Assembly (NCBI GenBank): GCA_017163975.1
Contig: JAFFSR010000362.1
Span: 310,001-374,000 of the forward strand
DNA from: Anastatus disparis
Lineage: Eukaryota; Arthropoda; Insecta; Hymenoptera; Eupelmidae
Length of the DNA: 64,000 nucleotides
Reading direction: 5' to 3'
The notes beneath the pieces were generated by a model, which made no database searches, was not told the origin of the DNA, and saw only the letters and a program-made list of their open reading frames with translations. Below, piece after piece: positions 50,371 to 64,000 of this stretch (positions are counted from its first letter, which is position 1; every line of letters starts with the position of its first letter). The translations under genes and the position numbers were made by a program.

Positions 50371-53200
50371 AAAAAAAAGGAAAAAAACTAAAGAAAAAGA
50401 TCTGTATATGTATGTGTACGTTTTAGTCCTGCTTTTACCTTTTAGTTCAAAAGCCCCGATGTGTTTTTTCAGGGCCATAAGCGCAACTCTTCTCTATGCT
50501 AAATTAATAGCCTTCAAAATAAACTTGAGAATCTACCTTATGCTCAGGCTCTTAAATCGACTTTTTCAATGTTTAATTAATCGCTAAGAAAAATATTTCT
50601 TTCAAAGTTATGTGTGCTGTGTGTCATTGTTTTTTTTCTTTTCAAAGACAAAGATTAGCTAAAAGAATTTAATTGTTATTGGAATAAATAAAAGAATTTT
50701 GTAAAGATAAGATAGAAGTTATTGAAAAACTCTTGGCATTTGATTTATTTGAACTTTTTCCTATATATCATTGTTTACTGTAATCACTAAACAAAGTGTT
50801 TCAAAGTTTAAAAAAATTTTCGAGTGGAAAAAAAAGTTATTTTGAATTTTATTTATTTTGAGATTATTTTTAGAACGAAAGTAGTATTTACTTTTTCTAT
50901 GATTAGTTGAAAAGTGACGTTTCTAAAAAAAATATTGGAAAACGTTAAAATATTCTCCAAAAATAGTGTTATATTTGAAAAATGTTGAATAAGTTTTGAA
51001 AAGAATGTTAGTTGTCAAATAAGTTTTATTATAAAATTTTGATAATACGTCATTGGTAAAACAATATATAATATTCGTTCGTTTAATAAAATAAAATAAA
51101 GCTTAAATTTTGTAAAATTTGTTAAACGTCCAAAATGTGATTTCCGCGCAAAACCCAAAATACATGAAGAAACTACAAATTTTTCAGCTATTTCAAAGCT
51201 TCAAGCTTAAAGCTCATAAAGCTCTCATCATATTTTACCTAAAATCAAACTCCTCTTACAAAGCTTTTCCTAAAAGGCTGCAGCAGCACCGGGGCAAAAT
51301 ATGACATAGAGACATAACGCAATTCTGACCAAATAATAAACTCGTAAATCAACGCATAAATAAAGTTAAATTCTCAGCCGAAAGGTAATAAAGAAGGGGG
51401 ACGACAATTAGTTTCAAGTCTCACTCTCTCTCTGCTCTCTAACTTATATATGTATATACCACGCTCTGTAGTTTTCAAAGTAGTTTTCAAGCCGACGGCA
51501 GCAATGAGGCACGTGCTACGTCTTTCATAATACAGTAGCTTTATAAAGATAATGGATAAAAGCTTCAGAGCACATTTAACGATTCTAATTCGGCCTTTAA
51601 GAACACATATACGCGCACATATATTCTTGGATATGCTACGTAAGACATAATCAACGATTTTCCTCTCTCTGCGTAATTTGCCTTTCTTTCAAATGGCTCG
51701 TGCAATTTAATTATTATATACCTGATTATCCAGCACGTAAATCGGCCAATATTTCGTATAACTCCAATATATCGTGTACAACTTATTAAAAGCTTGGGCC
51801 CTCTTTATATTTTATTTTTCTTTCTTTGATAAGCGAGCGTGTATAAGCAAAAGATGCAGCAATCATCGACGCTCGATTAATTAACACATTTTAACATTAA
51901 TTTCAGTTGCTGCGCTGCCCGTAAGCTGTATTGATCATCATGTATCTGAGCCGTAACTAACGTGAAACATACAACGCTCGATCGGTAGCATATATATATA
52001 TATATATATATCTTTTTTTATTTTGGTATGCGCGTATACGTAAGAAAGTGTAATTGATGCGCTTGCAATACGTTAATGAGATGCAACTGCTATTTTTCTT
52101 ATCGTCAAATATACGTTCCAATGATAATAAAAAAAATAAGTTAAACCCGAAACGTGATTCTTTTCAAATGTATTTATCATCGAAAAAATTCCAGAAATTA
52201 CTACCAGTATTATTTTTTTTCTCCATCTCCTTGATTATTTTCGTCTGTCCTTATGCTTAAGCGGATAGTTTTTCATTTTAAAGTATACACAGGTAAGTGG
52301 TGTGGAATTTTTGGGTTATGCCCAGAGCTGAAGTAATGTAGGCAATGAGTTTTTATCGGCTGCTTAAATTCGTGCTGCTGGGCTCTCTCGCATGGGCAAT
52401 TGCACAATAATGCTTATAAAGAAGTACGTGTCATACGAATAAAAACGCCATACTGCGTGCAACCGAGTACATTATAAACGCCCTGAGTAAGTCGAAAAAT
52501 TAATTTAATCTTGATCGATAAATCGACTTTCGCGAGTTTGCTGTGTCTGGACCATAGGTTGTGGCATACGCCTTTCGCGACATTACTACTATCGTATGAA
52601 ATTTTTCGAATTAAAAGAAATAAAAAAAGTGACAAAGCGCACACGCAAGCAAAAGCAGTTTGTATAACTGGAGAGAAGGCGAAAGAAAGTATACAGCAAG
52701 AGCAAGGAAATTCTCAAAAATTTGTTTTGTTCGATTATGTACTTGCCAGTACGTGCGTCAAGGGACAAGGTTGCATGTCAAAAAAATAACAACAAATTCA
52801 TAAAGCTTGTCTGTATTCAATGTAAAAGTACAGAAACCCATTAAGATAAAAATAAATAATTATGGTTTTCGTGTATTATCGACAACATTATATTAAAATT
52901 TTTAAATTATTGATTTTTAAAAAATAAAAAAAATTGAAATTTAATACCCTGTTGTTAAAGTTTATAGTATTAAATAGAGCAGTAACGAAATGGATAATTT
53001 AACTTTTATTTTTTTATTCAATCTGAATAAAACGACTCTAAGCCCTACACATGTCGAACTATAATATAAAGATTGAGCAGAGTCGTACTTGCAATTCTGA
53101 TAAAATGAATCCCCTTATATATTTAAATATTTGGGGTGAGGAATAAAAAAATGTTAAATTTGAGGCTCAGCGCTGATTCTTTTGCATAAATTTTTTAATG
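50371..53200. other. Gene-free AT-rich DNA
   Basis: Mostly AT-rich, with mixed patches at 51,280-51,550 (including CTGCAGCAGCACC) and 52,500-52,760. A (TA)n run lies at 51,990-52,011. The short frames are low-complexity. Confidence 0.6.
51990..52011. repeat. (AT)n microsatellite
   Basis: About eleven uninterrupted AT units. Confidence 0.9.
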
Positions 53201-53720
53201 TAGCCGCTACTATACTAGCATTGCAGTTATATGAGCCTAAAGTAAGTAAGCACGTACGTTTTTTTCTGCGTGTCGAGTAGCAGTAGTCGGTGCGTAGAGG
53301 TAAGAGGGATAAAGATGACGTACTGGTGTACCATGCAAATTTGGTGAAGAGAGATAAAGGACGAGAGAGAAATAGAGAGAGAGCGACGGAAGATAAGATG
53401 AAAGGGCCGGCTCACAAACGTGCCGAATAATAAAGAGGGCAATACATGTATATACTTTGCTTATGCTGATCTTACTGGTCAGTGTATAAGCTCTGAATAT
53501 GCGTGTACTTTATGTATACGTAAGGAGAAAGAGAAGAAAAAAAAGAAAAGAAGAAAGCTAACCGTGCGCCCGATGTAAACGGATAAAGACGCGCCGACGA
53601 GATAACGCCAAAGAGTAACTGGAGTACACGTGAAAAAGAGAGAAAGAAGAGAAAAGAAGAAAGGAAGCTAGTTTACAGTATTGCACTCGTGCATCTATTT
53701 ACAGAGATTTTACCAAGATA
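53201..53720. other. Polypurine-rich mixed block
   Basis: A/G-rich on the plus strand at about 53,340-53,405, 53,520-53,560 and 53,630-53,670, with short complex sequence between (53,565-53,625). The minus frame at 53,227-53,442 is S/L/F-rich from the reverse of the purine tract. Confidence 0.5.
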
Positions 53721-54520
53721 AAGTTCAAGAAGCTCGCTCAAGTTGCACGTTTAGCTGATTTTCTTAACTTTTTACTAAATTTTGCTTTTCTCTGTTTTTG
53801 TAGAACATTTAATGCTAAATTATTTTTACCATTAAAAAGTAAAACGAATCAATAATGCGCTCAATAATTATAAAATACAGCGTTAAAATTTTTTTTTTAT
53901 TCATAAATTATATTTATAACTAAATATTGCAGAATAAGATCCATGAAAATGACCGCATTCTTTAATGAATTATCACCATTTCGTTAGATATTTTCATATA
54001 TTTAGATAATAATAAATAAATTCTACTTATGCTTTCTCAATTTAATGAGCTTTGATGAATTATATTGTCAAAATTTTTAATAATGTACATTTATTGTATT
54101 TTAATTATTCATTGCTATACGGCCAATTATCCGAAGATTGCCCTTCTAAAGATTATATTGTTCGTAAGTTTTAATAAATTATTATAATTTTTCTATTTAT
54201 GTGAAAAATTGTATATCCATTTTATTAGTTTCATAAACAAAAAGTCCACTATTAATGTTTAGAAATTCCTTTCGATATTAATTTTCCCACATGTCAAAAG
54301 AAAAATACGAATCATTATAATCGTATATTTTTAATAAATTTCGAAATAAACACGTTAACATTAAAAAAAAATATTTTTCAATATTTTAAAAAAATGAACA
54401 AAGTTATTGAAATTCTTTGATGAAAAATAAATAAGGATACTTGGCAACGATACGAACAGTAAGCACGAAGATAACAATCATTCCAGGCTGAAGCGTATCT
54501 GAGAATGTAATAAAGAGCTG
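53721..54520. other. Gene-free AT-rich DNA
   Basis: AT-rich. Nothing recognised. Confidence 0.7.
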
Positions 54521-54900
54521 TAGTAAGTTGGAAATTTCTCGCGGTTCAATCAGAGTGCCGTCATCAGTAGGGCAGCGGCAGCAGCATCATTAGCTTGGCC
54601 AGAATATTAATTATCCTCTGAAGAGAGCCAACTTATGCTTGAACCTTATCTCTCATTCTCGGAGCAATGCCGCGCTTCGCTTGAAAACTGGCTCGCGGCT
54701 GCTCTTTACTCTTTGCTCCCCCTCTGTGATTTTGACATAATTATTAAAGCGAGGTGGCAAATTGCCCCATGCCATTAAGGACGCGCGCGCTCTCTCACAA
54801 TTCGCGCCCGAATTCATCCAACAAAAGAACATAGCCGAACACTGTGTACGGCTTATGCAGTTACTGCTGCTTGCTTCTGCTTTTGCTTAAGGAATGACGA
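54521..54900. promoter_or_regulatory. Candidate regulatory block (complex composition)
   Basis: Among the most GC-rich unique stretches of the right half (about 54,540-54,850), with clear AT-rich edges, GCAGCGGCAGCAGCATC near 54,572, ATTAATTA near 54,606 and a CGCGCGCG run near 54,783. It has no reading frame of note, which makes a protein exon unlikely. An enhancer, promoter or non-coding exon is possible. This is inferred from composition only. Confidence 0.3.
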
Positions 54901-57900
54901 TAAGGAATACAAATTGAGCTGGATGAGAAGTTAAAAAAAAAGAAAGGATAAAAAAGAATAGAAGGTTGAAATGAAGATTTATTACGCTGCTCTAGGGTAC
55001 AGTTTAAGCGTGTGTAAATTATGCTTGATTAATAAACGTCAAGTTTGCTTCATCACTGCTTTCGCGCTTTTTCTTCGGAGCGCTTTTCAGCATAAGTAAT
55101 TTCAATTATTCTAGCTCGTTAACTTTTTCATTCTAAAATTATCAGCAATCTCAAAATAATCCCGTAACTTTAATTAACAAAATTATTTCAAGTTCAGTAT
55201 CAAAGCATATTATGTATAATCAAATATTTCGTTATTTAATAAAATGGAATGGTTAAGAAGGTTTTTTTTAATGAATTTTAATTTCATTAAATTGCGCATG
55301 TATCGATTAATAAATATAAAAATTAATAAACAAGAATATTGTCGTTTTCTCTCTGTAATTTAAATATAATTGATTTTGGTGATATAATAAGGCCTATTGC
55401 AATTGTCCGCTCAAATAAAATAAAAGTATTATACGCGTTGGTAGAGTGGCAGTTGAAAATAAAAGAAGTAAACAAGTATAGTGCAAAAGGAGAATGAAAA
55501 AGTCTTTTAGGTAAGAGAGAAGGAGAGGGGGGGAGAGAAAGAATTGAAGGAAAACGAGATCGGGAATTAAAGAGTACGAGAGAACGACGTGCATTTTTAG
55601 CGGCCTGGTACTTTTCTGCCCCAAGTCTTGTGTCCGAATAAACGTTCGCTTTTAAAAGTGCCATGAATGTTTTGCTAGCTTTTATAATCCCTCCCTTTTG
55701 GCTTGCGCAATCCAGGCCGCGCTTAGCTAGTGTCTATATGTACGAGCATTAGATGTACGCACAAAGACAGAGAATAAGAGAAAGAGAAAGAGAGGGTTAA
55801 AGGAACGATTGAACTAAAGTGCCAAAATTGCTTGGGCTAAAGCAAAGCCAAAATCATTCCATCGCAGAGAGCAGTCAAACTTGCTCTGACAAACGGCCCA
55901 TACTTTGTATTAAAACCGCGTGCCCACATATACAACACCAGGCGCCAAGAGAACTCAGTCGCTTGTACAGTGCTTACTTGCTTCGTTCCTTTCTTTCTTT
56001 TTTTTTAAATCTTTTTTTTTATTTATTTCTTTATTCGACAGATTACGGACAAGCCACCAATTCGATGTATGCTAAGTAGCGCTGTAATTTATTCTTTTTT
56101 TTATATCTCTTTCTTAAGCGCCAATTCATTTCATAAGCCATTAAATTCTTATTTTTTCTTTGTAATCAGTCCAAATTAATCGATTTTCAAGAATGATCTT
56201 TTATTTTTTGGATTTTGTTTATTCCCTCCGTTGAAAAATCACTTTAAATTCATTATGCAATAACTTTTAAAATTCTATTATTATGTAATTATTGTTTTAA
56301 CATATTGTGAGTTCGATCAATGTATAATTGAATGGAACTTTAAATGATAATAACTTTTACAATAATACGTACCTTTATTTTAATGTAAATTTAAAGCCAA
56401 AAAATAAATTAACTAAAATTAAACGAAATAATAACGCAAAACATTCGACAATTTTAAATAAAAAATTTTTTGCACGCAGTATTTATGTTCGTTACTACTT
56501 TTTTTTCTTATATAATAAATAAAAGTGCTGATATTAATACATGAATTTTAATATTTTTAAAAATACAGTTGATATTAATTATAAAAGCCAAGAAAAAAAT
56601 AAAAATAAACTGAGTTTAATTAATCGTTATAAAACTGAGTCACCTGCGGTACAAAGTGTCTACAGAAATAGAGGACATTAATAAAAAAAAAAAAAAGGTT
56701 CTTACAAACGTTTTTACAAATGATAAAAGAAACCTCAAGCGCGAACGATTTATATTGTCTTAATTTAATTAAGTGATGGAAAATACACGTACGCATTGCG
56801 AGGAGTAAAAATTATGTACACATCAAATTTGACTGTGCTGAAGATTGCAACAAAGTTTTGCAAAGTAATTGATGAATCGTGACCTCTGTTTTGAAAAGAC
56901 TCATATATTTTAAATAAAAAATATGTAATTAATTGCTTACGAAACCTTGAAAAATTTATTTTTTTTTACCTCATTTTTCATTTGCAAATTAAAATATTAA
57001 TTTTTTTAAATTTATCTATTTTAAATGATAACTTACATTTGCGATCCTAGTAATCAACAAGGAAATCAGAATAAGCAATATCTTAATAATTAGTAATTTA
57101 ATAGAAATAGAATGGACTAGAAAAAAAAGTAGAGGAGAAATAAGAAAAAAAAGCAACAACAGTGGTGGCCACGTGGGCGTACGGTTAGAAAGGTAAGTCC
57201 TTGAATGCGGTTGTGTCGTGGACGTCTTCAAAAACCGCAAAACGCTCTCATAAGTGAACTGAGGAATTTCTTGAAAATTGAGGTGATCTTGGAGCCGAAG
57301 GTCCTTAGAAAATAAAAGAAAACCGCGATTCCTCTATATTATGATATAATCGTTGACTTTTCACAAACGCAAAAAAAAGATACTTGTTTACTTTTTTTAT
57401 TTAATTCTTTTATCTTTGTCACTTGACACCTGCTAAGTCATTATCCTCAACAACCCTCTCATTATGTATTTACGCACTCACGTACGCAAAACCACATCGA
57501 GACTTTGTGTGAAATAAAAATAGTCCAAGTTCAGAAGATTGTCATACCGTTATGTTGCGTAAAACAGTTTATTCTTCTAATGACCAAGTATTTTTCCTAA
57601 CAAAATTTGATTATTTTTTTATAAATAAGTGCGGTATATTTTACGTAAACATTAATAATTAGATTTTAATTGAAAACTAAATCGTTATCATTAAAATTAT
57701 TATCTTGAAATGACAAAATTTTAATAAAGCGTGCAAATTAACAGGATAAAATTTCTAAACTATCCAAATAATTGGTAATATCTATTTACATGTATTCTGT
57801 TTGCCGCTATCATTTCCCATAACGTTAGAATAAAAAAATTAGCATTATAAAATTTTAATTGATTAGATGCTGGAAGGCTTTTAACAGCTGCACTAATTAC

Positions 57901-59190
57901 ACGCGAGCACTCGAAATTTCTCGGAATTATTCATTAAACCAGTGTTAGAATCAATTAAATCTTTGACTTTTTTCTTTTAATCCTATTGCAACCTGAACTG
58001 CTCGGGCAAATATAAAACAGAAGGTTATAATTCGAAAGGCGAGATAGCAAGGATAGCGCCTTAATTAAAAAATCGTCGGCGCGAAATTCGTAATAGAGAA
58101 TTTTAAATCGAAGATAAAAAAAAACATAAACTTTATTTAGTATCGGTAGTCCGGTGTCCCATAAATATTCCTTTGGTGTTCGTAAATACCGCGCACGCGA
58201 ATTACGTGTTAGCACGGAAGGGTATATCCTTAAATTTACTAAACAAACTATTACTTTTTTTTCTTTTTATTTATTTTTTATACGAAAACGACAGAAACTT
58301 AATTATTTACAGAATTAAATCATTCAAAAATTCTGTCGCTTTTAAGAATCAAAACTGTCAATCAAACTTTTTTTCAATGCAAAAGTGATCATGTAACGGT
58401 ACTCTAATTGAAAAGCAAGAGGAAAGAAATATGCGCAAGAACATTTAATCAATAAACAAAGAAGCTAAAAAATAAGTAAAGAGAAAGGAATGAAAATAGT
58501 AATAGAGAAATAAAAATAGCTGATTTTTTCATGGAACTATTTTATCGTCTAAACGCAAGGGATGACAAAATAAATTAGAGTGCAGAGAGGCAGTGATGTA
58601 CACGTGACACTTTTTTTGCCTATCCAGTGAACGAAATTCGATTTGCATAGAAAATTAAATTTTATTCACCGTAGTAGACTATTAAAATTTTTTGCTTTCA
58701 ATTTTTTTGCCTTCCTATTTTTATGAGTTTTTCAATAAATATCAGTAAATAAAATTAAACTTTTCAATAAATTAATATAAATAATCTTGAAATGTGGAAG
58801 TTAAAAAATGACATTTTTATCTAATTAATTAATATGATAAATCCATTAAAAATTATCAATTTCATAAGCTTAAAAACTAGTTTTAAAATAAATAACGTCA
58901 AAATATATAATAAACAAGATAAAAGTATTTTAAAGCACATCAGTATTCTTCACACATGGTCAATTAAAATAAACTTTTGAGATTCCATTAAGCACGCGCT
59001 ATCTTATGCTTGGCTAAAAATTAAGACAAGATCAGTTTTGACAGACAAGAAATAAGCATGAAATGGATCAACGGCTATTATCAATAATGGCTTTAACGCG
59101 TACACGATTCGAGTAAATTTTCTATAATACAAGGTGCACAAAGTACAAGTGAAATAAAAAAAAAATTTCTAAAAGCAGTGAGGTCTTTTC
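54901..59190. other. Gene-free DNA
   Basis: Mixed purine-rich sequence at 55,500-55,990 (a G-rich run near 55,528) and a CCACGTGG palindrome at 57,169-57,176; otherwise AT-rich. Overlapping minus frames at 55,323-55,664 and 55,394-55,624, and plus 55,819-56,079, show no domains. Confidence 0.6.
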
Positions 59191-59470
59191 TTTTTGTATC
59201 GTTCCGTTTGACCGGCCGCGGTGGCACTTGCACTCTGGGCCAAAATAGAAACGACTTACCCAGTTTGCGAATCGTGCAGCACAGCACAAGGCAAAAGAGA
59301 AACGTCACTCCGATATTTCGCAAGCTTGAAGCGTCAGATGAGCTACACACTTAGCTTCAAACGAACCTTTGTAACAACTGCCCTACCATATAATGCTCAA
59401 GACATTGTACATGTAGTTAAGGCCTATGTGTCCAGCACGGCACACTATCTATAAATTACGTAGAATGTTG
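59191..59470. other. Complex block with a short open plus frame
   Basis: GC-richer from about 59,205 (CCGGCCGCGG). A 77-codon frame at 59,221-59,454 opens with GTG and has a balanced residue mix, but there is no ATG near its start, no domain and no clear splice context. An open minus frame covers part of the same DNA. It is not called as a gene. Confidence 0.3.
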
Positions 59471-61020
59471 AGAATTTAATTGTAGCTTACGCAAAATTCT
59501 TAGACTGAAGTTTTAGGGACTTCAAATAAACTTGAAATTATGTCAATCAAGTTTATAATTTATTTCGTGCTAATTAAAATGATTTTCACTCGAGTTAAGT
59601 GAGAAACTATTCTTCGCACACCGAAACTACATTTATATTTATTAAATTTCTAATTTTAAACCGAATTCTTTATTCTGATTATGTCAAATCTGTATATTAG
59701 CCTTTGAATATTTTTATTTATTTCAAATGGGTTTACGAATTAATCCATAAAACAAATGACTTTGCACTAAAACACACAAAATTTATGCTTTTAATAGTTC
59801 GAAAAATTTTTTGAAAATATATTTTTCGAAATATTCTGATGATTTAATAGTGATTTTTTCGAACCGATGAATCATCTAAGAGAAAAAAAAAGATTAATAA
59901 ATCTGAATCATTAAGCTACCGAACAGTATAGGTCGTATTTCGGAAAGTCACTTTTTTAAATTTAAACTTGACAAGGTAAGACGATTTGAATCGTATTTCT
60001 AACAAATGAATGATAAATTTACATGGATGACAAACATCCGCTTATTTCTATTCTAGAATATACCTTTATTCAATCTAATCAAGGATCCCATAGAAAATCA
60101 TGTAAAAAGAGATGGCCTTTCAGAAAAGGAATTTTTTTTTCACGTTTGTGGTTTAACGATTATGCGTATGCGTAAGGCTAATCTCGAATCGATCCACTGA
60201 TCGTTAAACTGAATATCTTTAAAAGAAATTTCATATTTGCGGTTAGACTTTCACACGTATATACACGTGTATTACAATAATATTTATAAGTCTTAGGTGT
60301 GAATGAATAATCATGATTATCTTTCGCGTAAGAAGTAATCATAATGATCTAAAATATTACGGTTTATTCAGCATCATATTTGGATATTATATTTGTTCGC
60401 TTGATTTTATCCTATTTTCAAAAGCCATTCATGTTAATATGTATAAACATTAGAATTTTATATTGATTTACAAATAAAAAAACAAGACGTTAGCAAATAA
60501 AAAAATAAACTTCATGTATAGATTTAAAGATTCTTGTGTATCGTAATTTTTTTTAATTTTAATGAAACCACAACTCGAAACTTCTTATCAGTATAAGTGA
60601 CAAAAAAAAATTATTTAAAAAATATGATACAATAAAAGTAAGATTTGTTCGATTGTCTCTTCGATGTAACGCCATTAAGATTACATCAAATTCAAGCTTC
60701 ATCCTTATCTCGGTGAAAATCCAGTAAATGTAGAACGATTACGTAACAAAGAACGTACATGCTATTTAATCGTATCGTTTAAAAAATTTATGGGCTTTAG
60801 TAAGCGACACGAATCCGTATGTCGTTGGTTATTAATAAATAATTGGGGAAAAAAGGAAACTAATTTTTTAACGTACCCCCGTGCAAAATTGTACCTAAAG
60901 ATAGATCGACACTTTCAGTTGAAGATTTGTTCTTGCATAATTGCAATTTATAAGCATCGTAACCCTTTTTTTCAAAAAGTAAAAAAAATTTTTTTTTAAA
61001 TCAGTCAAATCAACACTGTT
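59471..61020. other. Gene-free AT-rich DNA
   Basis: AT-rich. Nothing recognised apart from an ACACGTGT-type palindrome near 60,263. Confidence 0.65.
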
Positions 61021-61420
61021 GTACAGTAAGCATATCAGAATTTCAAAGAAAAGTAAGTTTCGCGCGCGCGCAGAACTTTCGACGACGACAACAACAAAAG
61101 TGACAATGAAAGATTCGCAACACGTACCAGTGACAAGGCCGTGTGAGGGTATTATTTTTTTTCCTCGTCCATAATTCACTTCCCTCGGGCTTTTGCTTGG
61201 GCTGATGTAGCGTAAGCGATTCTGTCTTACATACGTATATATGTATAAATATATATATATATATGTGTGTGTATGCGATGTAGTATTCCTCTTACCTGTA
61301 ACATACAAAAGAGAGAAGAGAAATTAATTTAACTTTAGCATCGACGTATATCACATTGCGCACGAGGAGGAGTCAAGGAGGTGGCGAAGGTAGGTAAAGC
61401 TTAAGAAAGGAGAATTTATA
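61021..61420. other. Mixed block with (CG)n and (AT)n(GT)n tracts
   Basis: A CGCGCGCGCGC run at 61,061-61,071, GACGACGACAACAAC near 61,081 and a compound (AT)n(GT)n microsatellite at about 61,248-61,273. The 137-codon minus frame at 60,895-61,308 is partly built from these repeats and is rejected as a gene. Confidence 0.6.
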
Positions 61421-64000
61421 AAAAGGATTAAAGCAGATTTATAACACAATTGCAAAGACATTTAACAAACAACATTATTCCATGTTGACTTATCAATCCA
61501 GCTACTTCATTTTCTTTATTACGTTGTATATTATTTAAAAATTCTTTTTTCACCTCTTTCAAGACATATTACTATGATTCCAATAATCATGATTATTTTT
61601 CATCAATTTAGTGGCAATTAATTCATTACAATCTTATTGGATAATAAAATTGTATTTCATTAATTAAAAAAAAATTTCGGAGATATGATGTTTAAGGAAT
61701 TTGCGTACATGTCGTGTATTTAATTGCTAAGTACCATTAAATAATTAATGTGATAAATTATGTATATTATGTACTATAAAAAGTATAAGATACGCAAAGT
61801 ACTAAAACATTTAATTGGATTTATTAATTTATGTGTTTATTAATATTTCATTGTTATGCTATTATGCAATTTGCCTTTTTTTACTTAACGTCATAAATTC
61901 AAAAGTATCACGATAAAAAAAATAATTTACGATTAAAAAATAAGTAAGCTTTCGATCATAAAAATGTTCAAATTGAAAAATGCAATAAAAATAAATTTAA
62001 CGTTTCATAATTTCTCATAATTGAACAATTTGCACTTGCAATATTAAATGACGCTTGAAAATTCTCCAACAAGCTAATAAATTGCAAATAGTCTTTTTCT
62101 ACCTTGATTCCACGAAATTTTAATAAGATAATGTTATTCCATACATCGTTATAACAGTAAAACGAAAATGTACTTCGATAAAAATTACAATGATAAAAAT
62201 TCTTACATATATAAAGCCCCAGCATTTGCTCGTCGCGCACAATGAGAATAAACAAAAAAAAATTTATTTAGCCCAAGCTTGTGTGTCCGTCAGTACTGAA
62301 TATTTACAGCCAAAGATCACAAATTATACCACTGATAAGAGCCAACAAGAACATTTAGCGGAATAATGAATCAAAAGAAGTTTTTGCACTTATCGTGCAA
62401 CGAGATACAAAGCGAGCAAAGAAAATAAAAAAAAAAGTAAAGATACACGAGAGGACATAATAAAAAAGAAGAGAGAAAAAAATAAAAAGATATAAAAAAA
62501 AGAGGAAATGAAAAGCGACATTTTTTTATTTTAAATATAGTGCTTCCGTTGATAGATTCCAGAGCCCATGTAACGGCCCCCGCACATACCACTTACACGC
62601 CCGGTTACATAAGTATTGTTATTTATCTTAAGGGAGAATCTTATACGGTAGATTTACGCTTAAAATAATAACTAAATACCTAACTTTTCTTACAAATGCA
62701 AGCGTAACATGCATTAATGCATGAAATTTTATTTTCTACGCATGTTTCTCCTGCTTCTATTTCTCGTTCTTTTTTAAGTTGTATCTTCTGCTCTATTTCT
62801 TTAACTGAAACTTTTTTAGATTTTATTTCGTTATGTTTGCGGTTCTAATATTATTTTTGACTATGTTTTAGTTGTTTAACTTAATCGACTTGATTCATTG
62901 CTATAAATTTTTTTTCTTCATTCGTCCTTGACTAAAATTTGACTTCAAACTTTTTTTTAAATAACTTAAATATAGTATATGTATATGCGGATGTCCATAA
63001 TACTATTTCTATAAAAAAATACGTACTAAATTATAAAATGAAGATTATAAATTTTAAATAGAAAAGTTTGAAATAAAATATTTGGAATTTATTTTTATTT
63101 TAATAAAAATTTTTGAACATGAAAAAAAAACAAAAATAAAAAGAAAAATCGTTAACTTCAATCATTGTCCGTAGAACATTAACATAATTTATAAAATTTG
63201 TCTAATTTTATTTTTATTGAGATGTATTTGATTGTTAACTTTTCATTCGTTTAACGTCTCTGTTTTGTAAATCAACCCACGAAAACGCATTTAAGGGACC
63301 GAGCGGAAATTCATAATGTTTGCATGAATAACAAGTTGGCATGTCAGGACAATTTTAACTTAGTGCTCTTAAACACGTGATTGAGTCGTTGAAGATATAC
63401 GCGAAATAAATATATGGACTACGGATATCTTTAACAGTCAACAATTTTTCTCTCTTTTACTCTTTATCTCTCTCGTACTTGTTTTATGATAAATATGGTC
63501 GTTTAAATTTATTTATTAGAGTTAATATTCAAATTTTACTTTTGAAATAATTTGCATAAGTAATACAAAAAATAATTTTCTTTTTTGTTTTTAATTTTTT
63601 ATAAATAAAATTTGACTTTTTTGTAACATCTGTTATGTGTGTATTTAAAAAAAATTATTATTAACCAAGTAAAAAATAAAACGAATCTTCATTAAAAATT
63701 TAAATATTAATAAGTAAATTTAAATGTAAATGTTATATCGATCTGCCTCCTACTTAAACGGAAGAATATTAGTTTAATCAATTTTTTCGTGAATTAAAAA
63801 TTTTTTTTACTCGATGTTACGTCGAACAAATGCAATAAAAAAGCGTACAACAGTAAAGTCATCAAATTAGCATAATGCTCAGAACGAATTGTAAATGATA
63901 TCGGTATTGAGAATATCTTTTCATACAAGAATAACGGAAGAAAGTTTTTTTTTTCAATTCTTCAGAGTCTTTGGTTACTCGAAAATAGAAACTTTTTGCT
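61421..64000. other. Gene-free AT-rich DNA
   Basis: AT-rich to the window end, with purine-rich 62,420-62,515 and small mixed patches at 62,560-62,620 and 63,290-63,420. No gene or repeat family recognised. Confidence 0.65.

Noticed and set aside
59221..59454. 77-codon plus frame in a GC-rich block
   Set aside because: GTG start, no domain, and an overlapping open minus frame. Kept only as a described block.
60895..61308. 137-codon minus frame
   Set aside because: Built partly from (AT)n(GT)n and (CG)n microsatellites, read as Y-I and A-R repeats.

Overview
This is AT-rich eukaryotic nuclear DNA with no gene that I can support. The six-frame reading frames are all short (the longest is about 150 codons). 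They are dominated by runs of K, N, F, I, L and S from poly-A/T and pyrimidine tracts, they overlap on both strands, and none shows a recognisable domain. The texture is of kilobases of roughly 75-80% A+T by eye, broken by shorter blocks rich in CpG, CGCG runs, purine/pyrimidine tracts and (TA)n or CTG microsatellites. This looks like intergenic or long intronic DNA of an insect, possibly a hymenopteran. The taxon is inference from texture only. No tRNA, rRNA, CRISPR array or transposase gene was seen.

Layout. From 1 to about 31.3 kb there is gene-free DNA in which AT-rich deserts alternate with more complex blocks (about 5.3-5.9, 7.2-7.6, 8.7-9.15, 9.75-10.7, 16.8-17.3, 18.2-18.5, 21.1-21.8 and 24.5-25.3 kb). 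Those blocks hold the best candidate regulatory motifs: a perfect NF-kB/Dorsal-type site, a palindromic paired-homeodomain-type site and a doubled ATTTGCAATTA. A 254-bp near-perfect fold-back element (MITE-like, TA on both sides) lies at 11,807-12,060.

The dominant structure is a 9.5-kb satellite array at about 31,474-40,956. I count 41 head-to-tail monomers of about 174 bp in forward orientation, then an abrupt switch at about 38,622 to 13 monomers plus a partial one in inverted orientation. Two monomer types (A and B) tend to alternate, which gives a dimeric period of about 348 bp with irregular three- and seven-monomer blocks layered on it. The array is flanked by two pieces, F and X, in the order F1-[array]-X1-F2-X2. 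Because F2 and X2 are adjacent, the window appears to contain its own near-empty-site paralogue: the array sits inside copy 1 of a two-copy tandem repeat with a period of about 241 bp.

From 41.3 to 64 kb there is again gene-free AT-rich DNA with scattered complex blocks (41.6-41.75, 44.1-44.6, 50.15-50.35, 53.2-53.7, 54.5-54.9, 55.5-56.0, 59.2-59.45 and 61.0-61.4 kb), polypurine tracts and microsatellites. No multi-gene system is visible. The satellite, its inversion and its insertion context are the most informative parts of the window.
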